NCBI GenBank assembly: GCA_021159955.1
Contig: JAGHDJ010000071.1
Coordinates: forward strand, 1-8,242
Reading direction: 5' to 3'
From: Dehalococcoidia bacterium
Lineage (GTDB): Bacteria > Chloroflexota > Dehalococcoidia > UBA2247
DNA length: 8,242 nucleotides
Part shown: positions 1 to 5,645 of the stretch, piece after piece
Position numbering within the stretch: the first letter of the stretch is position 1
Layout: every line of letters starts with the position of its first letter
The notes under the pieces: model-generated
What the model was told of the DNA's origin: nothing
Seen by the model: only the letters and a program-made list of their open reading frames with translations
Database searches by the model: none
Translations under genes and position numbers: made by a program

Positions 1-237
1 ATCTATCTCGGGGTCATTCAGAACATCTTTGACCTCTGTAGTGATGACTTCGGGAGGTATTTCCACCTGGCGCTTTTTAGAGAGGTCTCGCACCAATACC
101 TTTTTCAGCGACAGCGGACAGCCAATCTGCCACGCAAGCGTATTTTCTTTACTCATAAGGGCACTGGCAGTCCCCCCACCTACCACACCTACACCCAGCA
201 GACCCATGCCGATTGCCTTTTTATCACTCTCTGACAT
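1..237 (-). CDS. hom: homoserine dehydrogenase, N-terminal part (runs off the left edge)
   Basis: The visible 79 codons are the NAD(P)-binding N-terminus of homoserine dehydrogenase, which reduces L-aspartate 4-semialdehyde to L-homoserine in the cytoplasm on the way to threonine and methionine. The sequence shows a glycine-rich dinucleotide loop GLLGVGVVGGG at residues 12-22 (GxGxxG at 15-20), followed by the family block with LKKVLVRDLSKKR near residues 44-56 and VLNDPEID at the edge. The ATG at 237-235 is chosen because a purine-rich GAGAGG lies just upstream. The catalytic domain and any C-terminal ACT domain are outside the window. The gene begins 27 bases after the stop of the parvulin gene on the same strand with no terminator between them, so the two are probably cotranscribed. 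The family call is secure; full length and regulation cannot be seen. Confidence 0.93.
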   Translation of the reverse strand, partial: MSESDKKAIGMGLLGVGVVGGGTASALMSKENTLAWQIGCPLSLKKVLVRDLSKKRQVEIPPEVITTEVKDVLNDPEID

Positions 238-264
238 TACCTCTCATCTCCCCCCTCTTATCCC

Positions 265-1269
265 CTAATAAACGTGTTTTTCTATCCACGGATACATATC
301 AGCATCAATCATTATCTCAATATCACTGGCATCCTTCTGTTCCTTCATCCACGACAGCATAATACGCGACTGTAGCACATCATGCTGGGCATCGGTGAGT
401 TCTTTCGCCTCATCCTTTTCCGAGACCTTCAGAAGATAATATCCCTGGCCATTCTCAGGATGAAATGGCTCGCTTACCTCACCAATATCCAGAGAAAAAG
501 CCACCTCATCCATATCCGGTATCATTCCTTTGACTATCCAGCCAACATCCCCACCAGCTTCCGATGAGGGATCCAGAGATTCAGATGCGGCAATCTCGGC
601 AAATTCTATGCCATTATCCAGACGCTGCCGCGCATCCTGAGCCTCTTCTTCCGACGCAAGCTGCATCACGTACAGGTGAATTTGAGGGGCAACATCGGGA
701 ATATCACCACCGATATAATCCACTACCCTGTCCTGCAACATACTATTCCGAACGATATCTCTATATTCCGCATCGGAGAGGTCAAAGCGATCAAGTTGCT
801 TCTTGTAGAGGCTATCAAAGTCAGCATCATTCCCGTTCTCAACCCCATTTGCCCCCAATGTTATCTCACGTATTTTGCCCGACACCTCATCCGCAGTAAC
901 AGTTATACCGTATTCCGCAGCAGACTGAACCACCAGCTTACTTTCCACAATCTGGTCAGTCAGCGTCGGTATAATACTGCGAATCTCCTGGGCTTCCTCT
1001 TTCCCATTCAGGGCAATGCGCAGCGCGGTCACATAATATCTCATATCAACTTCATCACCGTTAACCCGTATCACCGTCTCATGCCAGGGTTTGACCTCAG
1101 TGCCATAAACGCTATAACTCGCCAGTCCCACCACGCAAACGATAACGGCAACGACCACACTCAGTATAATACGACGCCTGCGCTCCTCACTCTGCCATTT
1201 CGACAACTGCCGCTTGGTTGGCACCAATTTTGACTTCTTGTTAGCAGCTTTATTTTTATTCCTGCTCAA
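265..1269 (-). CDS. membrane-anchored parvulin-type peptidyl-prolyl isomerase (PrsA/SurA-like foldase)
   Basis: A 334-residue foldase predicted to catalyse cis-trans isomerisation of prolyl bonds in exported proteins outside the cytoplasmic membrane. A Lys/Arg-rich cytoplasmic tail (residues 2-34) precedes one hydrophobic segment (about 35-52, ILSVVVAVIVCVVGLA), which fits an uncleaved N-in anchor; there is no lipobox cysteine, unlike PrsA lipoproteins. Residues about 60-190 resemble the SurA/PrsA N-terminal chaperone region. Residues about 196-285 form the rotamase domain, with the typical blocks EFAEIAASESLD, GGDVGW (239-244), a GEVSEPF segment (263-269) and GYYLLKV. The start is TTG: AGGCGGAG at 1278-1285 lies 8 nt upstream, whereas the nearby ATG at 1276 is out of frame. 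It lies after the rpsR terminator and before hom. The rotamase call is good; substrates are unknown, so no symbol is given. Confidence 0.88.
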   Translation of the reverse strand: MSRNKNKAANKKSKLVPTKRQLSKWQSEERRRRIILSVVVAVIVCVVGLASYSVYGTEVKPWHETVIRVNGDEVDMRYYVTALRIALNGKEEAQEIRSIIPTLTDQIVESKLVVQSAAEYGITVTADEVSGKIREITLGANGVENGNDADFDSLYKKQLDRFDLSDAEYRDIVRNSMLQDRVVDYIGGDIPDVAPQIHLYVMQLASEEEAQDARQRLDNGIEFAEIAASESLDPSSEAGGDVGWIVKGMIPDMDEVAFSLDIGEVSEPFHPENGQGYYLLKVSEKDEAKELTDAQHDVLQSRIMLSWMKEQKDASDIEIMIDADMYPWIEKHVY

Positions 1270-1328
1270 AACACATGCTCCGCCTAAATACTGATATCTG
1301 TTAGAACTCCAGCAGGGAAGGACACCCT

Positions 1329-1349
1329 AAAAATAGAGCGACGCTCTAT
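1329..1349 (-). terminator. Rho-independent terminator downstream of rpsR
   Basis: A 7-bp perfect stem (1333-1339 with 1343-1349; ATAGAGC and its complement) with a 3-nt loop is followed on the minus strand by a run of five T (1333-1329, the first shared with the stem). An outer pair ACCCT (1324-1328) with AGGGT (1354-1358) could lengthen it. It lies 63 bases after the rpsR stop and ends the rpsF-ssb-rpsR unit. The stem is short, so some readthrough into the foldase gene is possible. Confidence 0.6.
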
Positions 1350-1412
1350 GGGAAGGGTTAATTTGCCAGACAAAGATACCGCCACACCAACGACAGGGAA
1401 ATATAATTCCAT

Positions 1413-1721
1413 CTATTGCCGGGGGACAGCAGACCCAGCCCTGTGTACATAGGGCGCAGTATAGGGAAGCAGTGCCAGGTGACGCGCCCTCTTCAATGCC
1501 GTAGCCAGAGACCGCTGATGTTTAGCACAAACCCCGGTCCTGCGTCGGGATAATATCTTGCCCCTGTCGGAAAGATAACGGCTCATCTTTGCCACATTCT
1601 TATAATCTATGTCCTGCGCCCCATCGACACAAAAGACACAGACCTTTTTCCTGGCTATATATCGCTTCTTCCCCTTAAAACTTCGCCCTTTCCCATCACC
1701 TCTTTTTTTCTCATATGCCAT
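1413..1721 (-). CDS. rpsR: small ribosomal subunit protein bS18, zinc-binding form
   Basis: This is protein bS18 of the 30S platform, which pairs with bS6 and binds 16S rRNA. The 102-residue product has the family core: a basic N-terminus, KKVCVFC near 25-31, the block with [15 protein letters not shown] (49-63), and the basic helix ending ARHLALLPY. Cys28 and Cys31 (CxxC) with Cys65 and His68 (CxxH) form a complete zinc-ribbon ligand set, i.e. the C-plus form; many bacterial S18 proteins have lost these residues. The ATG at 1721 has a GAGG site 7 nt upstream. The gene lies 64 nt after ssb in the usual rpsF-ssb-rpsR order, though its partner gene rpsF carries an in-frame stop here. The C-terminal tail after LLPY (about 17 residues) is a little longer than in many homologs. 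Confidence 0.97.
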   Translation of the reverse strand: MAYEKKRGDGKGRSFKGKKRYIARKKVCVFCVDGAQDIDYKNVAKMSRYLSDRGKILSRRRTGVCAKHQRSLATALKRARHLALLPYTAPYVHRAGSAVPRQ

Positions 1722-1746
1722 TGCAGTTCCTCAAACTCCATCCTCT

Positions 1747-1761
1747 TCCGCCACTGGCGGA
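1747..1761 (-). promoter_or_regulatory. small GC-rich hairpin between ssb and rpsR
   Basis: A perfect 6-bp inverted repeat, TCCGCC and GGCGGA, encloses a 3-nt loop in the 64-nt gap between ssb and rpsR, about 25 nt before the rpsR start and upstream of its ribosome-binding site. No T-run follows on either strand, so it is not a terminator. It could be an mRNA stability or translation-control element, but there is no direct evidence for a role. Confidence 0.3.
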
Positions 1762-1785
1762 GCTATTAAAATTTACATACCAAAA

Positions 1786-2196
1786 CTAGAAAGGAAGATC
1801 TTCGGCAGTTATTTCACCACCGTTCACCTCTATATTAGTCTCTTCTACCCCGGGTAAGGAAACTGTCCCCGCTTTATCGAGAAAGATGACCCTGCTGGCT
1901 ATTACCTCAGTTCGGTAATTCTTTTTCCCATCCTGCCCTTCCCATGAACGCGTTTGTAGCCGACCCTCCACGTAAACCTTACTGCCTTTCGACAGAAATT
2001 GGTTGCATGTTTCCGCCTGCTTGTTCCAGGCAACTACGCTGAACCACTCCGTGTTATCCCGCCGCTCCCCATTCACCACACGTGTACTGGAAGCAGCAAC
2101 ACGAAACGAGGTCACAGGATTCCCGTTGGGGGTGAACCTCATATCAGGGTCAGCACCCAGATTGCCGATAACCATCACCTTATTCAAACCAGCCAT
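1786..2196 (-). CDS. ssb: single-stranded DNA-binding protein
   Basis: SSB coats single-stranded DNA during replication, recombination and repair and recruits partners through its acidic C-terminal tip. The OB-fold covers residues about 1-110, with GLNKVMVIGNLGADPDMRFT at the N-terminus, the aromatic DNA-contact block TEWFSVVAWN near 49-58, and VYVEGRLQTRSW near 75-85. The tip ends EDLPF, a variant of the canonical DDIPF. The linker between OB-fold and tip is only about 20 residues, giving 136 residues against 178 in E. coli. Two ATGs lie in frame, at 2202 and 2196. The GAGGAG at 2205-2210 is 2 nt from the first and 8 nt from the second, so 2196 is chosen. It sits between rpsF and rpsR, the standard arrangement. 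Confidence 0.96.
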   Translation of the reverse strand: MAGLNKVMVIGNLGADPDMRFTPNGNPVTSFRVAASSTRVVNGERRDNTEWFSVVAWNKQAETCNQFLSKGSKVYVEGRLQTRSWEGQDGKKNYRTEVIASRVIFLDKAGTVSLPGVEETNIEVNGGEITAEDLPF

Positions 2197-2241
2197 CGTC
2201 ATAACTCCTCAAACCTGTTCCTGAATGTCAAACAAGAGATA

Positions 2242-2529
2242 TTAACTCTCTTTTTTAATCACCAGGTGACGTAATATCTCTTCCGACATCATCAAGTTTT
2301 TCTCCACTTCAGCCACAGCCCCCGGCTCCAGCTTCACTGTGAAGAGAACATAATTGCCGTCATCAAAGCGATTTATGGGATAAGCCAGCCGTCGCCGTCC
2401 TCATTGATTGACTTCACCAACTTCCCCCCCAGCCCGAGAGATGAACTGACTTACCTTCTCTATAGTAGCAGGGAAATCCTCGTCGGAAATATCCGGACTG
2501 ACGACTACCGTTAATTCATAATCACGCAA
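2242..2529 (-). pseudogene. rpsF: small ribosomal subunit protein bS6 gene interrupted by one in-frame TGA
   Basis: bS6 binds bS18 on the 30S platform. Translation from a TTG at 2529 (GAGAGG site 8 nt upstream) gives MRDYELTVVVSPDI and continues for 42 residues to a TGA at 2403-2401. The same frame then continues GRRRLAYPINRFDDGNYVLF and on to a TAA at 2242-2244, 95 codons in all, the usual S6 length. The stop occupies codon 43, between NQ and GRRRLAYPI, where the family commonly has Trp (E. coli has DWGRRQLAYPI), so a single TGG-to-TGA change explains it. No frameshift or other lesion is seen. I see no convincing restart site just after the stop. It could be a sequencing or assembly error, a real nonsense mutation, or a readthrough site. 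TGA is used as a normal stop by glyA here. Identity is sure; functional status is not. Confidence 0.88.
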
Positions 2530-2570
2530 TTTCGTTTCCTCTCCACTCCGAAATAAATCATACCCGCATC

Positions 2571-2599
2571 ATTATAATCATATAACAGCTATAATTCAA
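2571..2599 (-). promoter_or_regulatory. sigma70-type promoter for rpsF-ssb-rpsR
   Basis: On the minus strand, TTGAAT (2599-2594), a 17-nt spacer and a perfect TATAAT (2576-2571) give a predicted transcript start near 2564, about 35 nt before the rpsF TTG. The -35 box overlaps the glyA stop codon, so the ribosomal unit has its own start although it follows glyA closely. Confidence 0.65.
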
Positions 2600-3840
2600 T
2601 CCTGCAGCAGTGCTTCTGGCAGAGGGAAACGAAGACACAACTCGGAAACCTCCTGCCTCACTCTCTCTTTGACCTTTTCGTCATCAATGTTAGCGATAAT
2701 CTCATACACTAGAGAAGCAATCTGCTTCATCTCTGAAGGGCCAAACCCACGACTAGTTACTGCAGGTGTTCCCAGACGAATACCGCCGGCAATATTGGGC
2801 GGGCAGGTATCAAAAGGAATAACATTTCTGTTGAGGCATATCCCCACAGAGTTCAGCGCCACCTCCACCGGCTTGCCTGTCATCCCCATACTCGTCAGGT
2901 CTATCAACATCAGGTGATTATCCGTTCCACCTGACACCAATCTCAATCCCAATCGTCGGAGTTCATCAGCCAAAACCCGGGCGTTTTCCACTATTGCCTG
3001 CTGATAAATCTCAAACTCGGGTCTCATTGCCAACTCGAAAGCCACCGCCTTGGCAGCGACAATGTGCATTAAAGGACCTCCCTGCACTCCGGGAAAGACG
3101 GCCGAATCTATCCGCCGCGCTAGTTCCTTCTCACACAGAATAAATCCACCGCGCGGTCCCCTCATGGTTTTATGAGTGGTAGAGGTTACCACCTGAGCAT
3201 ACGGCAGCGGCGAAGGATGCACGCCTACAGCCACCATCCCAGCTATGTGGGCAATATCAACCACAAGCTTCGCATCCACCAAATCTGCTATCTCACGAAG
3301 GCGTTTAAAATCAATAAGCCTGGGATAGGAACTGGCTCCAGCAACTATAAGCCGAGGCTTATGCTCAATTGCCAACCTCTCAATGTCATCATAATCCAGA
3401 ACCTCAGTCTCCCTGTCAACCCCATAGTGGACAAAGTTATATAACTTACCCGAAAAACTGACAGGGCTGCCATGAGTGAGATGTCCGCCATGAGACAACT
3501 CCATACTGAGGACAGTATCTCCCGGTTTGAGCAGCGCCATATATACCGCCATATTCGCCTGACTGCCGCTGTGCGGCTGGACATTGGCATGCTCGGCGCC
3601 AAATAGTTTCTTTAACCGCTCCACCGCAATCTCTTCCACCGCGTCCACTACTTCACAACCACCATAGTAACGGCGACCGGGATAACCCTCGGCATATTTA
3701 TTGCTAAGAACAGACCTCTCCGCCTCAATCACATCACGGGGAATGTAATTTTCCGAAGCAATGAGGATAATGCTATTTCTCTGCCGCTCCTCTTCACGCT
3801 CAAGGATATCGGCTACCATGGGATCAGTTTCTCTCAACAT
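2596..3840 (-). CDS. glyA: serine hydroxymethyltransferase
   Basis: A PLP enzyme of fold type I that interconverts serine and glycine while charging tetrahydrofolate to 5,10-methylene-THF, the main one-carbon source in the cytoplasm. The 414-residue product matches family length. Visible blocks are LIASENY near the N-terminus, [15 protein letters not shown], the PLP-site HSGSQAN block, DIAHIAG, and the Schiff-base region [14 protein letters not shown], where the lysine is about residue 224. [13 protein letters not shown] near the C-terminus is also typical. An in-frame GTG at 3849 would add three residues, but the purine-rich GGAGAGG abuts it and is properly spaced from the ATG at 3840, so the ATG is preferred. 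The stop is TGA. It heads the minus-strand block and has its own promoter and a leader hairpin with a U-tract. Confidence 0.97.
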   Translation of the reverse strand: MLRETDPMVADILEREEERQRNSIILIASENYIPRDVIEAERSVLSNKYAEGYPGRRYYGGCEVVDAVEEIAVERLKKLFGAEHANVQPHSGSQANMAVYMALLKPGDTVLSMELSHGGHLTHGSPVSFSGKLYNFVHYGVDRETEVLDYDDIERLAIEHKPRLIVAGASSYPRLIDFKRLREIADLVDAKLVVDIAHIAGMVAVGVHPSPLPYAQVVTSTTHKTMRGPRGGFILCEKELARRIDSAVFPGVQGGPLMHIVAAKAVAFELAMRPEFEIYQQAIVENARVLADELRRLGLRLVSGGTDNHLMLIDLTSMGMTGKPVEVALNSVGICLNRNVIPFDTCPPNIAGGIRLGTPAVTSRGFGPSEMKQIASLVYEIIANIDDEKVKERVRQEVSELCLRFPLPEALLQD

Positions 3841-3900
3841 TGACTTCACCCTCTCCCTAATTTCGCATCAGGTTTCCCAATTTGTTTGCTCCCGCGACCT

Positions 3901-3934
3901 CAAAAAATGAACGAGCCACCTTCCCTCGTGGCTC
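3901..3934 (-). terminator. intrinsic-terminator-like hairpin in the glyA leader (possible attenuator)
   Basis: On the minus strand GAGCCAC (3934-3928) pairs perfectly with GTGGCTC (3919-3913) around an 8-nt loop. After a 5-nt gap comes a run of six T (3907-3902). It lies between the predicted glyA transcript start near 3960 and the glyA start codon, so it would act inside the 5' leader. No minus-strand gene upstream needs termination, since the next gene there is on the plus strand. The gap before the U-run weakens the case for efficient termination. No plus-strand T-run is present. Confidence 0.45.
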
Positions 3935-3965
3935 TCCCATACTATTCAAAAACCAACTGTCGGCT

Positions 3966-3994
3966 AGTTTACACCAGCCCCATATCACTGTCAA
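3966..3994 (-). promoter_or_regulatory. sigma70-type promoter for glyA
   Basis: On the minus strand a perfect TTGACA (3994-3989) is followed by a 17-nt spacer and TAAACT (3971-3966). The predicted start near 3960 gives a leader of about 120 nt before the glyA ATG, containing the hairpin at 3913-3934. A 5-bp inverted repeat, CCCTC/GAGGG (4006-4020), lies just upstream of the -35 and could be an operator, but this is weak. Confidence 0.6.
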
Positions 3995-4086
3995 CGAAAG
4001 GACAGCCCTCCCAGAGAGGGTTGCAGTTCTGAATCAAATGTCATAGTCTTTGCCTGTTAAACTACTCGCTATCCGAGGAGATAAAA

Positions 4087-4380
4087 ATGAATGTTGGCGT
4101 GTGCCAAATAGAGCTCCGACTGCAGGGCAATCGCTCCCTGAAGGGTAAGAGAGGAATCTTGAAACCCATCATTGCTCAGGTCAAGAATCACTACGAAGTG
4201 TCCATTGCAGAAGTTGACCACCTTAATCAATGGCAGATGGCAACACTGGGATTAGCCTGCGTCAGTAACGATGCACGCCACGCCAACGAAGTGCTGTCTA
4301 AAGCGGTGAATTTCATCGCTAACAGCAGATTCGAGATAGAGATACTGGATTACAGTATAGAGATAATCCCTTTCCCCTGA
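4087..4380 (+). CDS. DUF503 (YlxP-like) family protein
   Basis: A 97-residue protein of the DUF503 family, whose biochemical role is not established. In Bacillus the member ylxP lies in the nusA-infB-rbfA cluster, which hints at a link to translation or ribosome maturation, but here the gene stands alone. Visible family features are MNVGVCQIELRL at the N-terminus, the signature SLKGKRGILKPI (residues 17-28), VSIAEVDH near 38-45, and the TLGLACVSND block near 53-62. There is no signal peptide or membrane segment. The ATG has a GAGGAG site at 4075-4080, 6 nt upstream. It diverges from glyA across about 240 bases. A weak 4-bp hairpin (4388-4400) followed by TTTTT could end its transcript and lies directly on the next promoter. 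Confidence 0.85.
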   Translation: MNVGVCQIELRLQGNRSLKGKRGILKPIIAQVKNHYEVSIAEVDHLNQWQMATLGLACVSNDARHANEVLSKAVNFIANSRFEIEILDYSIEIIPFP

Positions 4381-4387
4381 AAAACCC

Positions 4388-4406
4388 GGGAAGATATCCC
4401 ATTTTT
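4388..4406 (+). terminator. weak hairpin plus T-run after the DUF503 gene
   Basis: GGGA (4388-4391) pairs with TCCC (4397-4400) around a 5-nt loop, then A and five T. The stem is only 4 bp, and the T-run runs into the -35 box of the following promoter, so the two signals abut. Function as a terminator is uncertain. Confidence 0.3.
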
Positions 4407-4433
4407 GACATAATGCCCCGAATTTGGTAAAAT
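4405..4433 (+). promoter_or_regulatory. near-consensus sigma70 promoter for the RNA at 4440-4771
   Basis: A perfect TTGACA (4405-4410), a 17-nt spacer and TAAAAT (4428-4433, five of six matches to TATAAT) predict transcription starting near 4440. It is the best plus-strand promoter upstream of the HAD gene, yet that gene starts 366 bases further on. The strength suggests an abundant transcript. Confidence 0.75.
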
Positions 4434-4487
4434 GCAATTGTCAGGTTAGATAGCTAATCTGAAAATCAGCGAGAGGAGGGGACTACT

Positions 4488-4556
4488 GTGACAAGACAGT
4501 CTGTGCTGTGTGTGTGGAAATTCCCTCACAGAAGCTCCTTGCTGGTGAGCGCATAA
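4488..4556 (+). CDS. putative 22-residue leader peptide
   Basis: A GTG at 4488 opens a 22-codon frame ending in TAA (4554-4556). A perfect AGGAGG (4474-4479) lies 8 nt upstream, the ideal distance, and this is the best ribosome-binding site in the window. The predicted peptide has basic residues (Arg3, Lys11, Arg15), Cys8, Trp10, Pro13, and a C-terminal run Ser-Ser-Leu-Leu-Val-Ser-Ala. Codons 16-20 coincide with the 5' strand of the 13-bp helix at 4534-4546, so a ribosome paused there would block that helix and free the competing 9-bp helix. This is the geometry of ribosome-mediated attenuation. There is no clear run of one amino acid, so the signal cannot be named. The start codon lies in a 5-bp hairpin. 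A chance ORF cannot be excluded. Confidence 0.4.
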   Translation: MTRQSVLCVWKFPHRSSLLVSA

Positions 4557-4619
4557 ATTGGGATGCGTGAGGTTGGAAACACCAGCGAGGAGCAAAGCGA
4601 AGGTTCCCAAGCTCCTCGC
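4534..4619 (+). promoter_or_regulatory. mutually exclusive RNA helices (candidate switch)
   Basis: Segment A (4534-4546, GCTCCTTGCTGGT) pairs over 13 bp with segment B (4581-4593, ACCAGCGAGGAGC), with one G-U pair. The last nine bases of B (4585-4593) also pair perfectly with segment C (4611-4619, GCTCCTCGC). A:B and B:C cannot coexist. A further segment, 4671-4677 (GAGGAGT), can pair with C over 7 bp. A small hairpin (GCGCAT with ATGCGT) fits inside the A:B loop. No T-run follows B:C, so the downstream hairpin at 4724-4763 would be the actual terminator. Confidence 0.45.
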
Positions 4620-4723
4620 AAATTGTAATAGACCCTTATTGAGAAGGGTATCTGGCTAATAGTCAGAATGGAGGAGTAGGGGGCGAAGGGTTCATCAATT
4701 TAATATGGTTGAGATGAAAATTA

Positions 4724-4771
4724 AGCCACAGGAGAAGAGTCCCAAGAGGAATCTCCTGTGGCTTTCTTATT
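4724..4771 (+). terminator. strong terminator hairpin before the HAD gene
   Basis: AGCCACAGGAGA (4724-4735) pairs perfectly over 12 bp with 4752-4763 around a 16-nt loop, followed by TTCTTATT. On the minus strand the same stem is followed by TAATTTT, so it may work in both directions. It ends the transcript from the promoter at 4405-4433 and leaves 34 bases before the HAD start codon. Confidence 0.65.
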
Positions 4772-4798
4772 GCATTAGAGCTTAAAAAAGAGTATTAA
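4770..4798 (+). promoter_or_regulatory. possible promoter for a leaderless HAD mRNA
   Basis: TTGCAT (4770-4775), a 17-nt spacer and TATTAA (4793-4798) lie just after the terminator. The predicted start near 4805 would coincide with the ATG at 4806. This would explain why no convincing ribosome-binding site precedes that ATG. Both boxes are imperfect. Confidence 0.3.
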
Positions 4799-4805
4799 GT
4801 AACCT

Positions 4806-5630
4806 ATGAAAAACGGCTCTAAATATAAATTACTGGTAGTTGATATCGATGGCACACTTGAGGGGAAGAACGGAGTCATAGCCAGAGAAGTAAAAGACGC
4901 CCTGTCCGAGCTACAGTGCCGCAGGATAGGCATATCACTCTCCACAGGAAGGGTGCGCTCCGCCTGCCAGAATGTCATCAATCAGCTTTCCCTTGATGGC
5001 TACCATATCTTCTGCAACGGTGCACTTGTAAGCAGTGGCAATGGGGATAAAGAGATATTCTCCACCCCACTGAGCAAACAAGCACTGAAAGAAACAATAG
5101 ACTTTACCCGCTCACAAGGAATTTACCTGGAACTAGCCACCGCCGACAGGTACTTCATCGAGAAAGAAACCGAAGCCTCTGCCATTCACCAGAACATACT
5201 GAATATACCACCCATCGTGGTCAACTTCGACACCATCATAGAACAAGAGAACATCATAAAAGAGAATCTGATACGGATAAATGCCGAAGATGATGCCCTG
5301 ATAGATAGTTTCTGGGATTATTTCAAGGGCGAGTTCCACCTCTCGCGGGTGAATATACCACACCTGACAAACATTGATTTCATAAACGTGGTCTCTTCCA
5401 CGGTATCAAAGGGAAAAGCACTGGAGGCAGTAGCAGAGCACTATGGCATACTAATCGAAGAAATTATGGCAGTGGGAGACGGAATGAACGATATTCCCCT
5501 GCTCACTTCTGCAGGACTTGGTGTCGCTATGGGGAATGCCCCAGATGCATTGAAAGCGGTAGCCGACGAAATAACACTTGACGTGGAACATCACGGTCTG
5601 GCGCACTCCATCAACCAGTTCATGCTTTAA
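4806..5630 (+). CDS. Cof-like HAD-superfamily phosphatase (type IIB cap)
   Basis: A 274-residue cytoplasmic, Mg-dependent HAD hydrolase, probably a phosphatase acting on a small phosphorylated metabolite such as a sugar phosphate; the substrate cannot be read from sequence. All four motifs are intact. Motif I is VVDIDGT, with nucleophile Asp13 and general acid Asp15. Motif II is LSTGR near 45-49. Motif III is the lysine of VSKGKAL (Lys202). Motif IV is GDGMND (224-229, with Asp225 and Asp229). A cap of about 110 residues between motifs II and III is typical of the Cof/YbiV group. No convincing ribosome-binding site precedes the ATG: upstream is A-rich with only a distant AAGAG. The gene follows a terminator and the structured RNA by about 35 bases, so it may be controlled by them or start from its own promoter. 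It converges on uvrC with a 15-nt gap and no clear terminator. Confidence 0.88.
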   Translation: MKNGSKYKLLVVDIDGTLEGKNGVIAREVKDALSELQCRRIGISLSTGRVRSACQNVINQLSLDGYHIFCNGALVSSGNGDKEIFSTPLSKQALKETIDFTRSQGIYLELATADRYFIEKETEASAIHQNILNIPPIVVNFDTIIEQENIIKENLIRINAEDDALIDSFWDYFKGEFHLSRVNIPHLTNIDFINVVSSTVSKGKALEAVAEHYGILIEEIMAVGDGMNDIPLLTSAGLGVAMGNAPDALKAVADEITLDVEHHGLAHSINQFML

Positions 5631-5645
5631 TTCTGTGATTACAGG

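Larger units (their letters stand above)
4440..4771 (+). ncRNA. unrecognised structured RNA or long attenuator leader upstream of the HAD gene
   Basis: This stretch is bounded by a strong promoter and a strong terminator and is dense in inverted repeats. They are: 4441-4449 with 4454-4462 (9 bp, one G-U, 4-nt loop, at the predicted 5' end); 4485-4489 with 4496-4500; 4534-4546 with 4581-4593 (13 bp, one G-U); 4585-4593 with 4611-4619 (9 bp, competing with the former); 4632-4637 with 4644-4649; 4651-4657 with 4661-4667; 4691-4696 with 4713-4718; and the terminator stem. It contains a 22-codon ORF with a perfect ribosome-binding site. I see no hallmark of tmRNA, RNase P RNA, SRP RNA or the common riboswitches. 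It could be a ribosome-mediated attenuator controlling the HAD gene 35 bases downstream, or an independent (perhaps dual-function) small RNA. Confidence 0.5.

Noticed and set aside
29..268. 79-codon plus-strand ORF at the left edge
   Set aside because: Antisense to the clear N-terminus of homoserine dehydrogenase.
676..1233. 185-codon plus-strand ORF inside the foldase gene
   Set aside because: It is antisense to a well-supported coding frame, resembles no protein I know, and has no convincing start signal; a shadow frame.
2401..2403. TGA read as Trp (altered genetic code) or as selenocysteine in rpsF
   Set aside because: TGA ends glyA and the DUF503 gene in the expected places, all other Trp codons in the window are TGG, and a selenocysteine in bS6 has no precedent that I know of.
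3901..3960. T-box riboswitch upstream of glyA (the leader contains a GGTGGC stretch near the terminator)
   Set aside because: No Stem I or specifier loop, no full T-box motif of the AGGGTGGNACCGCG type, and only about 25 nt between the predicted start and the stem.
4440..4771. tmRNA, RNase P RNA, SRP RNA, or cobalamin/SAM/TPP/FMN/lysine riboswitch
   Set aside because: The conserved cores I know (for example GAGGAAAGTCCGGGC for RNase P, a 3' CCA tRNA-like end for tmRNA, the GGAAGCAG-type loop for SRP RNA) are absent. A 6S-like RNA cannot be excluded by eye but has no positive evidence.
5631..5645. Terminator in the HAD-uvrC convergent gap
   Set aside because: Only a 4-bp CTGT/ACAG hairpin with no T-run on either strand.
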